A DNA stretch of 64,000 nt, taken from NCBI GenBank assembly GCA_044507625.1, contig JBIQJE010000007.1, forward strand, positions 62,001 to 126,000, written 5' to 3'. The stretch is from Hyphomicrobium_A sp044507625. Its GTDB lineage: Bacteria > Pseudomonadota > Alphaproteobacteria > Rhizobiales > Hyphomicrobiaceae. This document shows, piece after piece, positions 24,602-34,102 of the stretch (positions are counted from its first letter, which is position 1; every line of letters starts with the position of its first letter). The notes beneath the pieces were generated by a model. That model was not told where the DNA came from, did no database searches, and saw only the letters and a program-made list of their open reading frames with translations. The translations under genes were made by a program, and so were the position numbers.

Positions 24602-25654
24602 TTACGCTTCGCCGGCACCGCTTTTGTCACCGCGCCGGCCTAGACGGGAAATGTGCGCCAACTCGCGCGCCCACTGGGTAAGCGGTTTGGCTGGCGTGCC
24701 GCCGACCTTCGCCCCCGCGGGCACATCCTTGGCGGGATGGCTCGCTCCGGCGACCTGAGCCCCCGAACCGATCTTGATATGGCCGACGGTGCCCGACTGG
24801 CCGCCCATGACGACGAAATCCCCGAGCTCCGTGGAGCCGGAGATGCCGACATGGGCCACGATCACGCAACAGCGTCCGACGACGACGTTGTGCCCGATCT
24901 GCACGAGATTATCAATTTTCGTGCCTTCCCCGATGACGGTGTCCTTAAGAGCCCCTCTATCGATCGTTGTATTGGCCCCTATTTCCACGTCGTCCTGGAT
25001 CACCACGCGGCCGATCTGCGGCACCTTGAAGTGGCCCGCGGGCCCCATGGCGAAGCCGAAGCCATCCTGGCCGATGCGCGCGCCCCCGTGGATGATCACC
25101 CGGTCCCCGATGAGGGCGTGGAGGATGCTCGCGGAAGGGCCGATATAGCCCTCCCGTCCGATAGAGACTCGGTATCCGACCACCGCACCCGCCGCAATGC
25201 GCGTGCCGCGGCCGATGCGCGCCTCCGGGCCTACGACTGCGCCGGGCTCGACGATGACGCCCTCCTCCAGCTCCGCAGTCGGATGGATGGGCCCGCCCGC
25301 GGCGGAATCAGTAGCGGCGACCTGGGAGAAGCGGGCCTCTGGATAGAACAGCATCAACGCCTGCGCGAACCCACGGTAGGGATCGACGGCGAGCAGCTTG
25401 CCGGTGGTATCGGGCACCCGATCCGCGAGCGCCGGGAGCACCAGGCAGGCACCGGCCCGGGTGCTCTTCAGCTGATCGGCATACTTGCGATTGTTGAAGA
25501 AGGAGATGTCCCGCGGCCCAGCGTCGGTGAGCGTGCGCACATCCTCGATCATCGTATGGGCCGGTACGCCCGGCGCGATTTCCGCGCCTGTAGCCTTGGC
25601 AATTTCCGCAAGGCTGAAGGGTCCGGCCCGCTCGAAGAATCCGGGATGCTCCAT
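24602..25654 (-). CDS. lpxD: UDP-3-O-acylglucosamine N-acyltransferase
   Basis: LpxD adds the second, N-linked 3-hydroxyacyl chain in lipid A synthesis. The 350-residue protein has an N-terminal uridine-binding domain (~1-105, FSLAEIAKATGAEI, ISFFNNRKYADQL), a hexapeptide left-handed beta-helix (~115-320) with the catalytic His in NLVQIGHNVVVG, and a short C-terminal helix. The start at 25654 is supported by AGGTGA five bases upstream and by the family N-terminus; the frame is open for 32 codons further but shows no ribosome binding site. It is 111 bp downstream of bamA. Confidence 0.96.
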   Translation of the reverse strand: MEHPGFFERAGPFSLAEIAKATGAEIAPGVPAHTMIEDVRTLTDAGPRDISFFNNRKYADQLKSTRAGACLVLPALADRVPDTTGKLLAVDPYRGFAQALMLFYPEARFSQVAATDSAAGGPIHPTAELEEGVIVEPGAVVGPEARIGRGTRIAAGAVVGYRVSIGREGYIGPSASILHALIGDRVIIHGGARIGQDGFGFAMGPAGHFKVPQIGRVVIQDDVEIGANTTIDRGALKDTVIGEGTKIDNLVQIGHNVVVGRCCVIVAHVGISGSTELGDFVVMGGQSGTVGHIKIGSGAQVAGASHPAKDVPAGAKVGGTPAKPLTQWARELAHISRLGRRGDKSGAGEA

Positions 25655-25765
25655 GCTGTCACCTGCCGCCGGGAGGGGCGACGCTCCTTCAAATGCAAGC
25701 AAGGACGCCGAGGCGGGGCAGAGCCCCGCACCCGGCGATCTTATTAGCACCGAACGGGCGGAAAA

Positions 25766-28135
25766 TCAGAACTTCGTCGCCGCGCCGAAGCGGAAGAACT
25801 GCTCGTCGTCGTAGCTCTGCTTGGAGAGCACCTTGGCGAAGTCCATGCGGATCGGACCCACCGGCGACTGCCACATCAAGCTCGCACCGACCGAGGAGCG
25901 GATAGCCGAGCTGTCGGCGAGACAAATGCCTGTCGCAGCATTTGGACTGGCGACGCCGCATTGCGTATTCAAAGCGTTTGCCTTGCCGCCTGCATCCCAC
26001 AGAGAGCCCGCATCGGCGAACACGGCACCGGAGATACCGAGATCATCCGGAATGAACGGGATCGGGAAGCGAACCTCCGCGGTCGTCGCCCAGTAGTACT
26101 GACCGCCGAGAGAATCGCCCGTGAGAAGATCACGCGGACCATAGCCGGCACGGTCGAAGCCTCGGACCGTCTCACCGCCCTTGAAGAACAGGTCGATCAG
26201 ACGAACGTCCTCACCACCCCAACCGGTAATCGAGCCGCCGACGGCGCGGGCGACGAACGTGATGTTATCGGTGATCGGGTAGTAGGCGCGAGCTTCCGCG
26301 GCGAGGCTGATGTACTGCACATCACCGCCGAGACCGGCAAAGTCGGCACCGGTCTGGAACCACAAACCCTTGGTCGGATTGCGCGGGTCGTTACGCAGGT
26401 CGTAGGTGAGCGTCGTGCCGACCATCGAGGTGTAGGACGTTCCTGCAGCATCCCAAATCGCGCGCGAGGCGTAGGGACTCACGTTGAAGATCGAGTCCCG
26501 TGAAGCCGTGTAGGAGGTCTGCATCCAAAGCTTTTCGGAAATCGGGAAGCCCAGGCGAAGGCTGCCGCCCGTCCGCCGGCTTTCGAAGCCCGATTGCCGG
26601 CTCTGGTCGACTTCCTTGTGGAACAGGTCGAAGCCAGCAGCGAGGTTGCGGTCGAGGAAGCGCGGCTCGGTGAAGCTGAGGTTCACCTGCAGGCGCTCCA
26701 TGGAGCCCGAAAGCTGCAAGCGCAGGAACTGGCCGTTACCCATCAGGTTGCGTTCGGTGATGCTCACATCACCGATCACGCCTTCAGCCGTCGAGTAACC
26801 GGCACCGAAGGAAAGCTCACCCGTAGACTGCTCCACCAGCTCCACGTCGAGCACGACGCGGTCCTGCGAGCTGCCCGGACGGCGCTTCACTTCAACCGCC
26901 TTGAAGAGGCCGAGGTTCGTCAGGCGCTTCTTGGCCTGGTCGACCATCAGCGGGTTGTAGGCGTCACCCTCGGCCACCTTGAACTCGCGACGGATCACGT
27001 AGTCCTTCGTGCGCGTGTTACCCGAGACGTTGATGCGCTCGATGTAAACGCGCGGGCCCTCTTCGATCACGTAGTTGAGCGAGATCTTCCGGGTCACCGG
27101 ATCCGGAACAGCCTGCGGGCGCACACGGGCGAAGGCATAGCCATCCTTGGAAACGGCGCCGGTCAGCGCCTCGACCGACTTGTCGATGAGCTGCGCGTTG
27201 TAGGTGTCGCCGTCCTGGGTCAGCACTTCGCCTTTGAATTTGGCGGGGTCGATGGAGGCAACGGTGCTCTCGACATTGATGGTGCCGAAATCGTAGGGCT
27301 CGCCCTCTTCGATCGAATAGGTGAGGAAGAAGCCGGAGCCGTCGCGATCGAGCTCAGCGTTTGCAGCCGTCACCTGCACGTCGGCATAGCCGTTCTTCAG
27401 GTAATACTGGCGCAGCAGCTCGCGATCGAGGTTCATACGGTCGGGATCGTAGATCGCCGTCCCTTTGAGGAAGTCGAACCAGCCCTTCTCCGTCGTGGAG
27501 ATCACATCGCGGAGCTGGCTGTCGGAGAAAGCCTTGTTGCCGACGAAGTGGATGCCCTTGACCTTCGTGGCATTACCCTCGGCGATCTCGAACACGAGGT
27601 TCACGCGGTCCTGCTCGAGCTCGATGATCTTCGGCTCCACCGTCGCGGCATAGCGGCCCTGGCGACGGTAGACGTCCAGCACGCGCTGCACGTCGGCCTG
27701 GACGCGGGCACGGGTGAACACCGAGCGCGGCTTCAGTTGCACCTCGTTGCGCAGGGTCTCGGTATCGACCTCGCTGTTACCTTCGAAGGCAACCTGGTTG
27801 ATGACCGGGTTCTCGACGACGGTGACGATGATGTCCGCGCCCGAGCGATCGATGCGCACGTCGGAGAACAGGCCAGTGCCGAACAGCGCCTTGATCGACC
27901 CGTCGATCTTCGCGGGGTCATAGGCACTACCGGTTGAGAATTGGAGATACGAGCGCACGGTCTCGGGCTCGACGCGCTTGTTGCCGTGCACCGTAATCGC
28001 TTGGATTGTTGCGCCCTGGGCATAGGCGGGCGCGGGATAAAATGCGCCGCCGACGCATATAAACCCCGACGCAGCCATCGCCACGAACAGAACAAGGCGA
28101 CGGACGCTAAACGCAATGGCGTTGACCAAAGGCAT
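25766..28135 (-). CDS. bamA: Outer membrane protein assembly factor BamA
   Basis: BamA is the Omp85 core of the machine that folds beta-barrel proteins, including the two autotransporters in this window. The 789-residue precursor has a signal peptide (~1-40, ending PAYAQG), five POTRA repeats (~42-430, starting IQAITVHGNKRVEPETV), and a 16-strand barrel with the Omp85 signature VRGF in GGETVRGFDRAGYGPRD. It ends in Phe (GAATKF). It sits between rseP and lpxD, the usual order. The 210-bp gap to rseP holds hairpins, so bamA may also have its own promoter. Confidence 0.97.
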   Translation of the reverse strand: MPLVNAIAFSVRRLVLFVAMAASGFICVGGAFYPAPAYAQGATIQAITVHGNKRVEPETVRSYLQFSTGSAYDPAKIDGSIKALFGTGLFSDVRIDRSGADIIVTVVENPVINQVAFEGNSEVDTETLRNEVQLKPRSVFTRARVQADVQRVLDVYRRQGRYAATVEPKIIELEQDRVNLVFEIAEGNATKVKGIHFVGNKAFSDSQLRDVISTTEKGWFDFLKGTAIYDPDRMNLDRELLRQYYLKNGYADVQVTAANAELDRDGSGFFLTYSIEEGEPYDFGTINVESTVASIDPAKFKGEVLTQDGDTYNAQLIDKSVEALTGAVSKDGYAFARVRPQAVPDPVTRKISLNYVIEEGPRVYIERINVSGNTRTKDYVIRREFKVAEGDAYNPLMVDQAKKRLTNLGLFKAVEVKRRPGSSQDRVVLDVELVEQSTGELSFGAGYSTAEGVIGDVSITERNLMGNGQFLRLQLSGSMERLQVNLSFTEPRFLDRNLAAGFDLFHKEVDQSRQSGFESRRTGGSLRLGFPISEKLWMQTSYTASRDSIFNVSPYASRAIWDAAGTSYTSMVGTTLTYDLRNDPRNPTKGLWFQTGADFAGLGGDVQYISLAAEARAYYPITDNITFVARAVGGSITGWGGEDVRLIDLFFKGGETVRGFDRAGYGPRDLLTGDSLGGQYYWATTAEVRFPIPFIPDDLGISGAVFADAGSLWDAGGKANALNTQCGVASPNAATGICLADSSAIRSSVGASLMWQSPVGPIRMDFAKVLSKQSYDDEQFFRFGAATKF

Positions 28136-28234
28136 TCGAGGCTATGCCCTCATTATTGCCGAATTCCCCCTCGGCAGCGATCCCGTCGGCTTCGGGAATC
28201 GTTACCGCATGACTGACACGTGCACCTGGAAACT

Positions 28235-28251
28235 GGGCCAAGATTTGGCCC
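28235..28251. repeat. Perfect hairpin in the rseP-bamA intergenic region
   Basis: GGGCCAA at 28235-28241 and TTGGCCC at 28245-28251 form a 7-bp stem with a 3-base loop. A second stem, AGTGGC at 28316-28321 with GCCACT at 28330-28335, lies 10 bp past the rseP stop. Neither is followed by a clear T run on the minus strand. They may be terminator-like or leader structures of bamA. Confidence 0.4.
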
Positions 28252-28345
28252 GATTCTCTTTTGGGCGCGCTCCCCTGTGTAAATGTGTTCTTAACGATTC
28301 AGAAGCGCCTGTGGAAGTGGCAAGTTTACGCCACTGAACGCGATT

Positions 28346-29506
28346 TCAGCCTGCCCCCGTCCATCCGCGCCATACCCGCAATAAATCGTTCAAATTCACG
28401 TAGACCATGAGCATGAGCACCAGGGCCACGCCGATCTGGAAACCGATTTCCTGCATGCGCCGGCTCAAGGGGCGGCGCATAACGCCCTCGATCGCGTAAT
28501 AAACAAGATGTCCACCGTCCAGCACGGGGATCGGCAGCAGGTTCAGGAAGCCGATGTTCGCGGAAATGAAGGCGATCCAGCGCAGCAGTGGCTCCATCCC
28601 CCCCTCCGCCACGCGGGCCGTCACCTGGGCCATCAGGATCGGCCCACCCATCTGGTCGGCCGCCTGCCGCTGGGTGACGATGTCGCCGATGCCCTGAATT
28701 GTATGCGCGATGTTGGAGTAGGTCTCGCGCACACCGAGCCGCAGTGCCTCGAAGGCGCTGACGCTCTTGGCGTCCTTCAGACCCGCTATGCTCGACGGCG
28801 TGATGCCGATGAGCCCACGCCGGAACGTGCCGCCGAAGCTGTCAGGCTGCTCGTGGACCTCCGGGGTCACCTCGAGGGAGATCTTCTCCCCGTTGCGCTC
28901 GATATCGAACTTGAGCGGCCGCCCGCCGTTCACGCCGACGACCCGCTGCACATCCTCGAAGCCCTCGACCGTCCACCCATCGATGCCGCGGATGACGTCG
29001 CCCGGCTGGATGCCTGCAACCGCGGCGGGCATACCCGCCTTCACCTCACCCACCACCGGGGTGATCGTCCGCACGCCGAAGGCCATGTTGACGGCGGCAT
29101 AAACCACTATAGCCAAAATGAAATTTGCGAGCGGCCCCGCCGCCACGACGGCCGCGCGCTGCCACAGCGCCTTGTTCTGGAAGGCGCCGGCGCGCTCGCT
29201 TGCCGTCATGCGCTCCAGCGCATCGGGCGACGGCTGGCTGGCGGCATTTTCATCGTCGACGAACTTCACGTAGCCGCCGAGCGGGATCCAAGCGAAGCGC
29301 CAGCGCGTGCCCTTGCGGTCCGTGAAGCCGAAAATTTCCCGGCCGAAGCCGATGGAGAACGTCTTGACTGTCACGCCGCACCAGCGCGCGACGATGAAGT
29401 GACCGAACTCGTGGACGAAGACCACGATCGTCAGCACCACCAGGAACTGCGCAATCGTGATCAGAACCCCCGGCGTCGAGGTTGCTACGTTGGCCAGCGT
29501 CAGCAT
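28346..29506 (-). CDS. rseP: Site-2 intramembrane zinc metalloprotease RseP
   Basis: RseP cleaves membrane-bound anti-sigma factors and leftover signal peptides within the inner membrane. The 386-residue protein has the zinc-binding HExxH in VVFVHEFGHF (~residue 33), a PDZ domain (~130-215, MPAAVAGIQPGDVIRGIDGW), and the third metal ligand region NLLPIPVLDGGHLVYY near the C-terminus. About four membrane spans are expected. It lies between dxr and bamA, as in most proteobacteria. Confidence 0.96.
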   Translation of the reverse strand: MLTLANVATSTPGVLITIAQFLVVLTIVVFVHEFGHFIVARWCGVTVKTFSIGFGREIFGFTDRKGTRWRFAWIPLGGYVKFVDDENAASQPSPDALERMTASERAGAFQNKALWQRAAVVAAGPLANFILAIVVYAAVNMAFGVRTITPVVGEVKAGMPAAVAGIQPGDVIRGIDGWTVEGFEDVQRVVGVNGGRPLKFDIERNGEKISLEVTPEVHEQPDSFGGTFRRGLIGITPSSIAGLKDAKSVSAFEALRLGVRETYSNIAHTIQGIGDIVTQRQAADQMGGPILMAQVTARVAEGGMEPLLRWIAFISANIGFLNLLPIPVLDGGHLVYYAIEGVMRRPLSRRMQEIGFQIGVALVLMLMVYVNLNDLLRVWRGWTGAG

Positions 29507-29620
29507 CGTTCTCCTGTCTTTCGCGAAGCCCGCCGGCTTCCCGGCGGTAGCGCGAATCCATTGAGGATACGCACGAAAAGCGGCAATTTCGGAGCCCGTC
29601 CCCGCGGCTACAGGGACCGG

Positions 29621-30862
29621 CTAGACATAGCGACCAAGCAGCGATTGTGCCAGTCGGCGCCCGGCGGAATCCGCCGCCAGAACATCGCTCAGCCCTCCGG
29701 GGGCGACGATGAGCCCTTCCCCATCCGCCGCTTCCAGCGTGTCGGCGACGTTGCGGGCGATATCGAGAAACCCGATTTTGCGGGCCAGGAAGGCCTCGAC
29801 GGCGATTTCGTTCGCGGCGCTGAGGATGGCCGGCGCCGTGCCGCCCCGCGCCAGAGCATCGCGCGCGATGGTTAACGCCGGGAAGCGGACCTCGTCCGGC
29901 GCCTCGAAGGACAGCGTGCCGATAGCCGCAAGGTCGAGGCGCTGCGTCGGCGCATCCATGCGGTGGGGCCAGGACAGCGCCAGCGCGATCGGTGTCCGCA
30001 TGTCCGGGCACGCCATCTGGGCGATGACCGAGCCGTCCCGAAAGGCGACGAGGCAATGGACGATCGACTGCGGATGGATGACCGCCGCCAGCTGCTCGGC
30101 GCCAACCGGAAACAGGTGATAGGCCTCGATCAGCTCCAGGCCCTTGTTCATCAGGGTGGCGGAATCGATCGTGATCTTCGCGCCCATCGCCCAGTTGGGG
30201 TGCCGCAGCGCCTGTTCCGGCGTTGCATGCTGGAGCTGCTCGGTAGTCCAGGTACGGAACGGGCCGCCCGAAGCCGTGAGCGTGATCCGCTCGACGCTTT
30301 CGAGCGCCGCCCCCGCGAGGGCCTGCAGCGCCGCCGAGTGTTCGCTGTCCACCGGCAACAGCTCGGTTCCAGCATCCGCAACGGCGGCCATGAAAACTTC
30401 GCCTGCCGAGACGAGACACTCCTTGTTCGCGAGCGCCAGGCGCTTGCCCTGCCGAACCGCCTCGAACGTCGGTGCCAGCCCCGCTGCGCCGATGATCGCG
30501 GCCATCACGCAGTCCGCCGGTTCGGCAGCGGCCGCAACGACGGCATCGGGTCCGGCTTCCGCCATTATGCCCGTACCGGCCAGCGCCTCCTTGAGCGCAC
30601 CATAGTGCGAGGCGTCACCGATAACCGCGACGCGGGCTCCCGTGCGTCGGGCGGCGTCCGCCAATCCCTCGGCATTCGTCTGTGCCGTCAGGGCGACGAC
30701 CGAGAACGCATCGCGGTTGCGCTCGACGAGATCGAGCGTGCTCTTGCCGATCGAGCCGGTCGCCCCGAGCACTGTAAGAGTATGCGGCGTTTCGCTTTTC
30801 CCGTCCGCGCGGCGAGGTCCCGCCGGGAAGCTTCGCGCCATGCCTCTGCCCTGCGGGTGCAT
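29621..30862 (-). CDS. dxr: 1-deoxy-D-xylulose-5-phosphate reductoisomerase
   Basis: Dxr makes MEP, the committed step of non-mevalonate isoprenoid synthesis, feeding the undecaprenyl pathway of uppS next door. Motifs: NADPH-binding VLGATGSIGKSTLDL, KECLVSAGE, metal- and substrate-binding LPVDSEHSA, and TASGGPFRTWT. The start given is the ATG directly abutting the cdsA stop (TAGATG). Another ATG at 30841, after a purine-rich stretch, would shorten the protein by 7 residues. The total of 413 residues is normal for the family. Confidence 0.95.
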   Translation of the reverse strand: MHPQGRGMARSFPAGPRRADGKSETPHTLTVLGATGSIGKSTLDLVERNRDAFSVVALTAQTNAEGLADAARRTGARVAVIGDASHYGALKEALAGTGIMAEAGPDAVVAAAAEPADCVMAAIIGAAGLAPTFEAVRQGKRLALANKECLVSAGEVFMAAVADAGTELLPVDSEHSAALQALAGAALESVERITLTASGGPFRTWTTEQLQHATPEQALRHPNWAMGAKITIDSATLMNKGLELIEAYHLFPVGAEQLAAVIHPQSIVHCLVAFRDGSVIAQMACPDMRTPIALALSWPHRMDAPTQRLDLAAIGTLSFEAPDEVRFPALTIARDALARGGTAPAILSAANEIAVEAFLARKIGFLDIARNVADTLEAADGEGLIVAPGGLSDVLAADSAGRRLAQSLLGRYV

Positions 30863-31720
30863 CTAGAATCCGAACAAAAGTGCACGTGCCGGCGCGTGCG
30901 CGTCGATAGCGAGGGCGAGAAGACCGGCAACCGATGCAGCCGCGACGAGGCTGTCCATCCGGTCCATGAAACCGCCGTGTCCAGGAATGAGGTCGCTGGC
31001 ATCCTTGAGGTCGAAGAGGCGTTTCAGCGCCGATTCGGCAAGGTCTCCCGCCTGGGCGACGAAGGCGAGCGCGATGCCGACGAGGATCAAGCGCAAAGGA
31101 TCTGCCGCAGGCTCGAGCATGGCGAAGATGGCCCCCGATGCTGCGCCTGCGCTCAGCGCACCGATGAATCCCGCCCAGGTTTTATTGGGTGATACGCGCG
31201 GCCAGAGCTTGGGGCCCCCGAATGTGCGCCCGGAAGCATAGGCCGCCGTATCCGACGACCAGACGACCGCGAAGATGAACAGCACCGCCGTGAACCCGAA
31301 CGGCTCGTCGCTGCGCAGCCAAAGGAGCGTCACCGCCGGCAACCCGACATAGAAGACGCCCAGCGCCGACAGGCGCGCCCCGCGGCCGATATAGAGCGGG
31401 ACGAGTGTGATCGCGGCAATGGCGAGCACCGCTATGGCCGGCGCCGCGTAGCCGACTGCTGAGAGCGCGATGGCCGCCATGACCGCCGCCGCATGCACGA
31501 AGAAGCCGACGTCGAAGGAGGCGCCGCGCACCAGCCGGCCCCATTCCCAGCACATGACCAGCGCGCAGGTCAGCACGAGCACGGCGAACGGAAGCGGCCC
31601 CGTATAGGCGAGCCCGAACGCGATCGCTGCGAGCACCGCACCCGAGAGAATGCGCAGTTTGAGGTTGCTGGAGATCAGTGGCATCGCCCCCGGCTCCGTA
31701 GCTGCGGCGTTATCGGGCAT
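30863..31720 (-). CDS. cdsA: Phosphatidate cytidylyltransferase (CDP-diglyceride synthase)
   Basis: CdsA makes CDP-diacylglycerol, the precursor of all phospholipids. The 285-residue polytopic protein has roughly eight hydrophobic segments and the C-terminal CDS signature, seen as SPNKTWAGFIGAL followed by LKRLFDLKDASDLIPGHGG and FMDRMDSL. It lies 6 bp after uppS and directly abuts dxr, so the three are one transcription unit. Confidence 0.95.
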   Translation of the reverse strand: MPDNAAATEPGAMPLISSNLKLRILSGAVLAAIAFGLAYTGPLPFAVLVLTCALVMCWEWGRLVRGASFDVGFFVHAAAVMAAIALSAVGYAAPAIAVLAIAAITLVPLYIGRGARLSALGVFYVGLPAVTLLWLRSDEPFGFTAVLFIFAVVWSSDTAAYASGRTFGGPKLWPRVSPNKTWAGFIGALSAGAASGAIFAMLEPAADPLRLILVGIALAFVAQAGDLAESALKRLFDLKDASDLIPGHGGFMDRMDSLVAAASVAGLLALAIDAHAPARALLFGF

Positions 31721-31726
31721 GGCGCC

Positions 31727-32515
31727 TCACATCGCCGAATGCCGCGAGCGCCCGCCGAAGCGGCGGTCCCGGGCGCGGAAGCGGGCAATGGCTTCCTCCA
31801 GCAGCTCGCGGCCGAAATCCGGCCAATAGGCATCGAGGAAAACGAACTCCGTGTAGGCGCACTGCCAAAGCAGAAAGTTGGAGATGCGCATTTCTCCGCT
31901 GGTGCGAACCAGCAGATCGGGATCTGGAATGCCGGCGGTGTCGAGGGTGGCGCTGATGCGCTCCACCGTGATGTCGGCAACCTGCAATGTCCCGGCGGCC
32001 ACTTCCGCCGCGAGGGTGCGCGCCGCCTTCGCGATCTCCCCGCGCGCGCCGTAATTGAAGGCGATGATGAGCGTAATCGCACTGTTGTTGCGCGTCAGCT
32101 CGACCGCCTCGTCGATGAGGGCCATCAGCTCGGGATCGACGTTCGCACGCTCGCCGATGACGCGGATCATCACCCCCGCGTGGTGCAGCTCGGCAAGGTC
32201 CCGGCGGATGAAGCGCTTCATCAGCCCCATCAGATCATCGATCTCGTCCGCGGGGCGCGTCCAGTTCTCCGATGAGAAGCTGTAGAGCGTCAGGTACGGG
32301 ATGCCGAGCTCGATGGCCGCCCGCACGGTGCGCCGCACCGCTTCGACGCCGTTGCGGTGACCAACGGCGCGCGGTAGCCCGCGTTCACTGGCCCAACGCC
32401 CATTGCCGTCCATGATGATGGCGATGTGCTGCGGCTGAGCGCCGTCGCGCTCGTTCGCTGCAGGCTTTGTCTGGATTTCCGTCACCGGCGACAGACTTCC
32501 GATTTGAGGGCCCAT
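31727..32515 (-). CDS. uppS: Undecaprenyl (isoprenyl) diphosphate synthase
   Basis: UppS extends farnesyl diphosphate to the C55 carrier lipid used for peptidoglycan and O-antigen. The 262-residue cis-prenyltransferase shows HIAIIMDGNGRWASERG (catalytic Asp), GHRNGVEAVRR, LTLYSFSSENWTRP and the C-terminal DLLVRTSGEMRISNFLLWQ and TEFVF. About 28 non-conserved N-terminal residues precede the core, so a later start is possible though no ATG is at hand before IIMDG. It is 51 bp downstream of frr. Confidence 0.95.
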   Translation of the reverse strand: MGPQIGSLSPVTEIQTKPAANERDGAQPQHIAIIMDGNGRWASERGLPRAVGHRNGVEAVRRTVRAAIELGIPYLTLYSFSSENWTRPADEIDDLMGLMKRFIRRDLAELHHAGVMIRVIGERANVDPELMALIDEAVELTRNNSAITLIIAFNYGARGEIAKAARTLAAEVAAGTLQVADITVERISATLDTAGIPDPDLLVRTSGEMRISNFLLWQCAYTEFVFLDAYWPDFGRELLEEAIARFRARDRRFGGRSRHSAM

Positions 32516-32566
32516 TGCGAAGGCCGCGCGACGGAGGATAGCGGAATTGGCGCCACCCTCAAAGCT

Positions 32567-33124
32567 TCAGACCTTGTGGATCTCGGCCTCCTTGTTGGCC
32601 AGCGTCTCATCGATGTCCTTGATGAGCCGGTCGGTGAGCTCCTGGACCTTGGTGGACGACTTGTGATGGTCGTCCTGGCTGATCTTGCCGTCCTTCTCCA
32701 GTTTCTTGAGAAGGTCCATGCCTTCGCGGCGCACGTTGCGCACCGCCACGCGGCAGCTCTCGGCGTATTTATGGGCGAGCTTGGCGAGCTCGTTGCGGCG
32801 GTCAGCGGTGAGCATGGGAATCGGCAACCGCAGCAGCGTGCCGTCGATCACCGGGTTGAGCCCGAGGTTCGCCTCGCGGATCGCCTTGTCGACGGCGGAG
32901 ACGTTCCCCTTGTCCCAGACCTGCACCGAGATGGTGCGCGGCTCGGGAACCGAGACGGTAGCGACCTGATTGAGCGGCATCTTGGCGCCGTAGACCGTGA
33001 CCTGGACCGGGTCGAGCAGGTGCGAGCTGGCGCGCCCCGTGCGCAACCCCGAAAGATCGCGCTTCAGCACGTCGAGCGCGCCGCGCATCCGCTTTTCCAG
33101 GTCGTTGAGATCGAATGTCGCCAT
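32567..33124 (-). CDS. frr: Ribosome recycling factor
   Basis: RRF works with EF-G to split post-termination ribosomes. The 185-residue length is exact for the family. Motifs: LEKRMRGALDVLKRDLSGLR at the N-terminal helix, GRASSHLLDPV, VQVWDKGNVSAVDKAIRE, and NVRREGMDLLKKLEKDGKIS. It lies 100 bp after pyrH, the canonical pyrH-frr order. Confidence 0.97.
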   Translation of the reverse strand: MATFDLNDLEKRMRGALDVLKRDLSGLRTGRASSHLLDPVQVTVYGAKMPLNQVATVSVPEPRTISVQVWDKGNVSAVDKAIREANLGLNPVIDGTLLRLPIPMLTADRRNELAKLAHKYAESCRVAVRNVRREGMDLLKKLEKDGKISQDDHHKSSTKVQELTDRLIKDIDETLANKEAEIHKV

Positions 33125-33224
33125 TGCTGCCTCCCGCCGGCGCGTCGAAGCGAGACGATCGCTCCATGGCCGGCATTTCAGGTCGTTTCATTCGCCGGAC
33201 ATAAAATCCGGCGGCTCAAATCGG

Positions 33225-33971
33225 TCACTCGATGACCGTCGCGCGGCCCTCGCCGCGTAGAACTTTCAAGAGGTTGCCCGGCTCTTCGATCGAGAAGACA
33301 ATTACCGGAAGTCCGTTGTCGCGAGCAAGCGCGATTGCCGCGCCGTCCATCACCTTGAGATCGCGCGCCAAAACCTCCGCATAGCCGAGGCGGTCGAAGC
33401 GCTTGGCCTCGGCATTTTTACGTGGGTCGCTATCATAGACGCCGTCGACCTGCGTCGCCTTCGCGACCGCCTGGCAATCCATCTCTATGGCGCGCAGGGT
33501 TGCAGCAGTATCCGTGGTGAAGAACGGGTTGCCCGTTCCGGCCGCGAAAACGACGACGCGCCCTTCTTCCATGTGGCGCAGGGCCTTGGGGCGAACGTAG
33601 CTCTCGCAGACGGTGGGCATTGGAATGGCCGAAAGCGCCCGCGCCGGCACCTTGGCACGCTCCAGCGCGTTTTCCAGCGCGAGCGCGTTCATCACGGTCG
33701 CCAGCATGCCCATGTAGTCGGCGGTGGCGCGCTCCATGCCCTTTGCGGCGCCTGCCAGTCCGCGAAAGATGTTTCCGCCACCGACGACGACGGCAATCTC
33801 CACGCCGGCTGCGACCGCTTCGGCGATATCCTGCGCCAGGCGCTCGACGACATCCATATCGATGCCGAAGCCGGCCTTGCCCATCAGGGCCTCGCCGGAA
33901 AGCTTCAGAAGAAGCCGCTTGTAGACGAGCCCGGATGCCCCGCCTGCCCCGGCCGTCGATGCCGCTGCCAT
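33225..33971 (-). CDS. pyrH: UMP kinase
   Basis: PyrH phosphorylates UMP to UDP. It is the bacterial hexameric amino-acid-kinase-fold type, not the eukaryotic one. The 248-residue protein shows YKRLLLKLSGEALMG at the N-terminus, VVGGGNIFRGLAGA, the glycine loop FAAGTGNPFFTTDTAA and VDGVYDSDPRKNAEAKRFD. The first ~11 residues are Ala/Gly-rich and not conserved. It is separated from tsf by 131 bp holding a GC-rich hairpin at 34060-34081. Confidence 0.97.
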   Translation of the reverse strand: MAAASTAGAGGASGLVYKRLLLKLSGEALMGKAGFGIDMDVVERLAQDIAEAVAAGVEIAVVVGGGNIFRGLAGAAKGMERATADYMGMLATVMNALALENALERAKVPARALSAIPMPTVCESYVRPKALRHMEEGRVVVFAAGTGNPFFTTDTAATLRAIEMDCQAVAKATQVDGVYDSDPRKNAEAKRFDRLGYAEVLARDLKVMDGAAIALARDNGLPVIVFSIEEPGNLLKVLRGEGRATVIE

Positions 33972-34059
33972 GAGTGCCTCCTCGTTTCCGCGGCCGCGCG
34001 GCCCCCGGCGCCAGCCGGCCGCCGGGCCCTAGCTAACCCGGGCGGCGGAGATTCGCCTA

Positions 34060-34081
34060 GGGCGCGCCCATCGACGCGCCC
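34060..34081 (-). repeat. GC-rich hairpin between tsf and pyrH
   Basis: GGGCGCG at 34060-34066 pairs with CGCGCCC at 34075-34081 across an 8-base loop. It lies 21 bp after the tsf stop. No T tract follows on the minus strand, so it is more likely a processing or stabilising stem, or a partial terminator separating ribosomal genes from pyrH, than a full terminator. Confidence 0.4.
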
Positions 34082-34102
34082 TGGCTCACAGTTCGTGCAC
34101 GC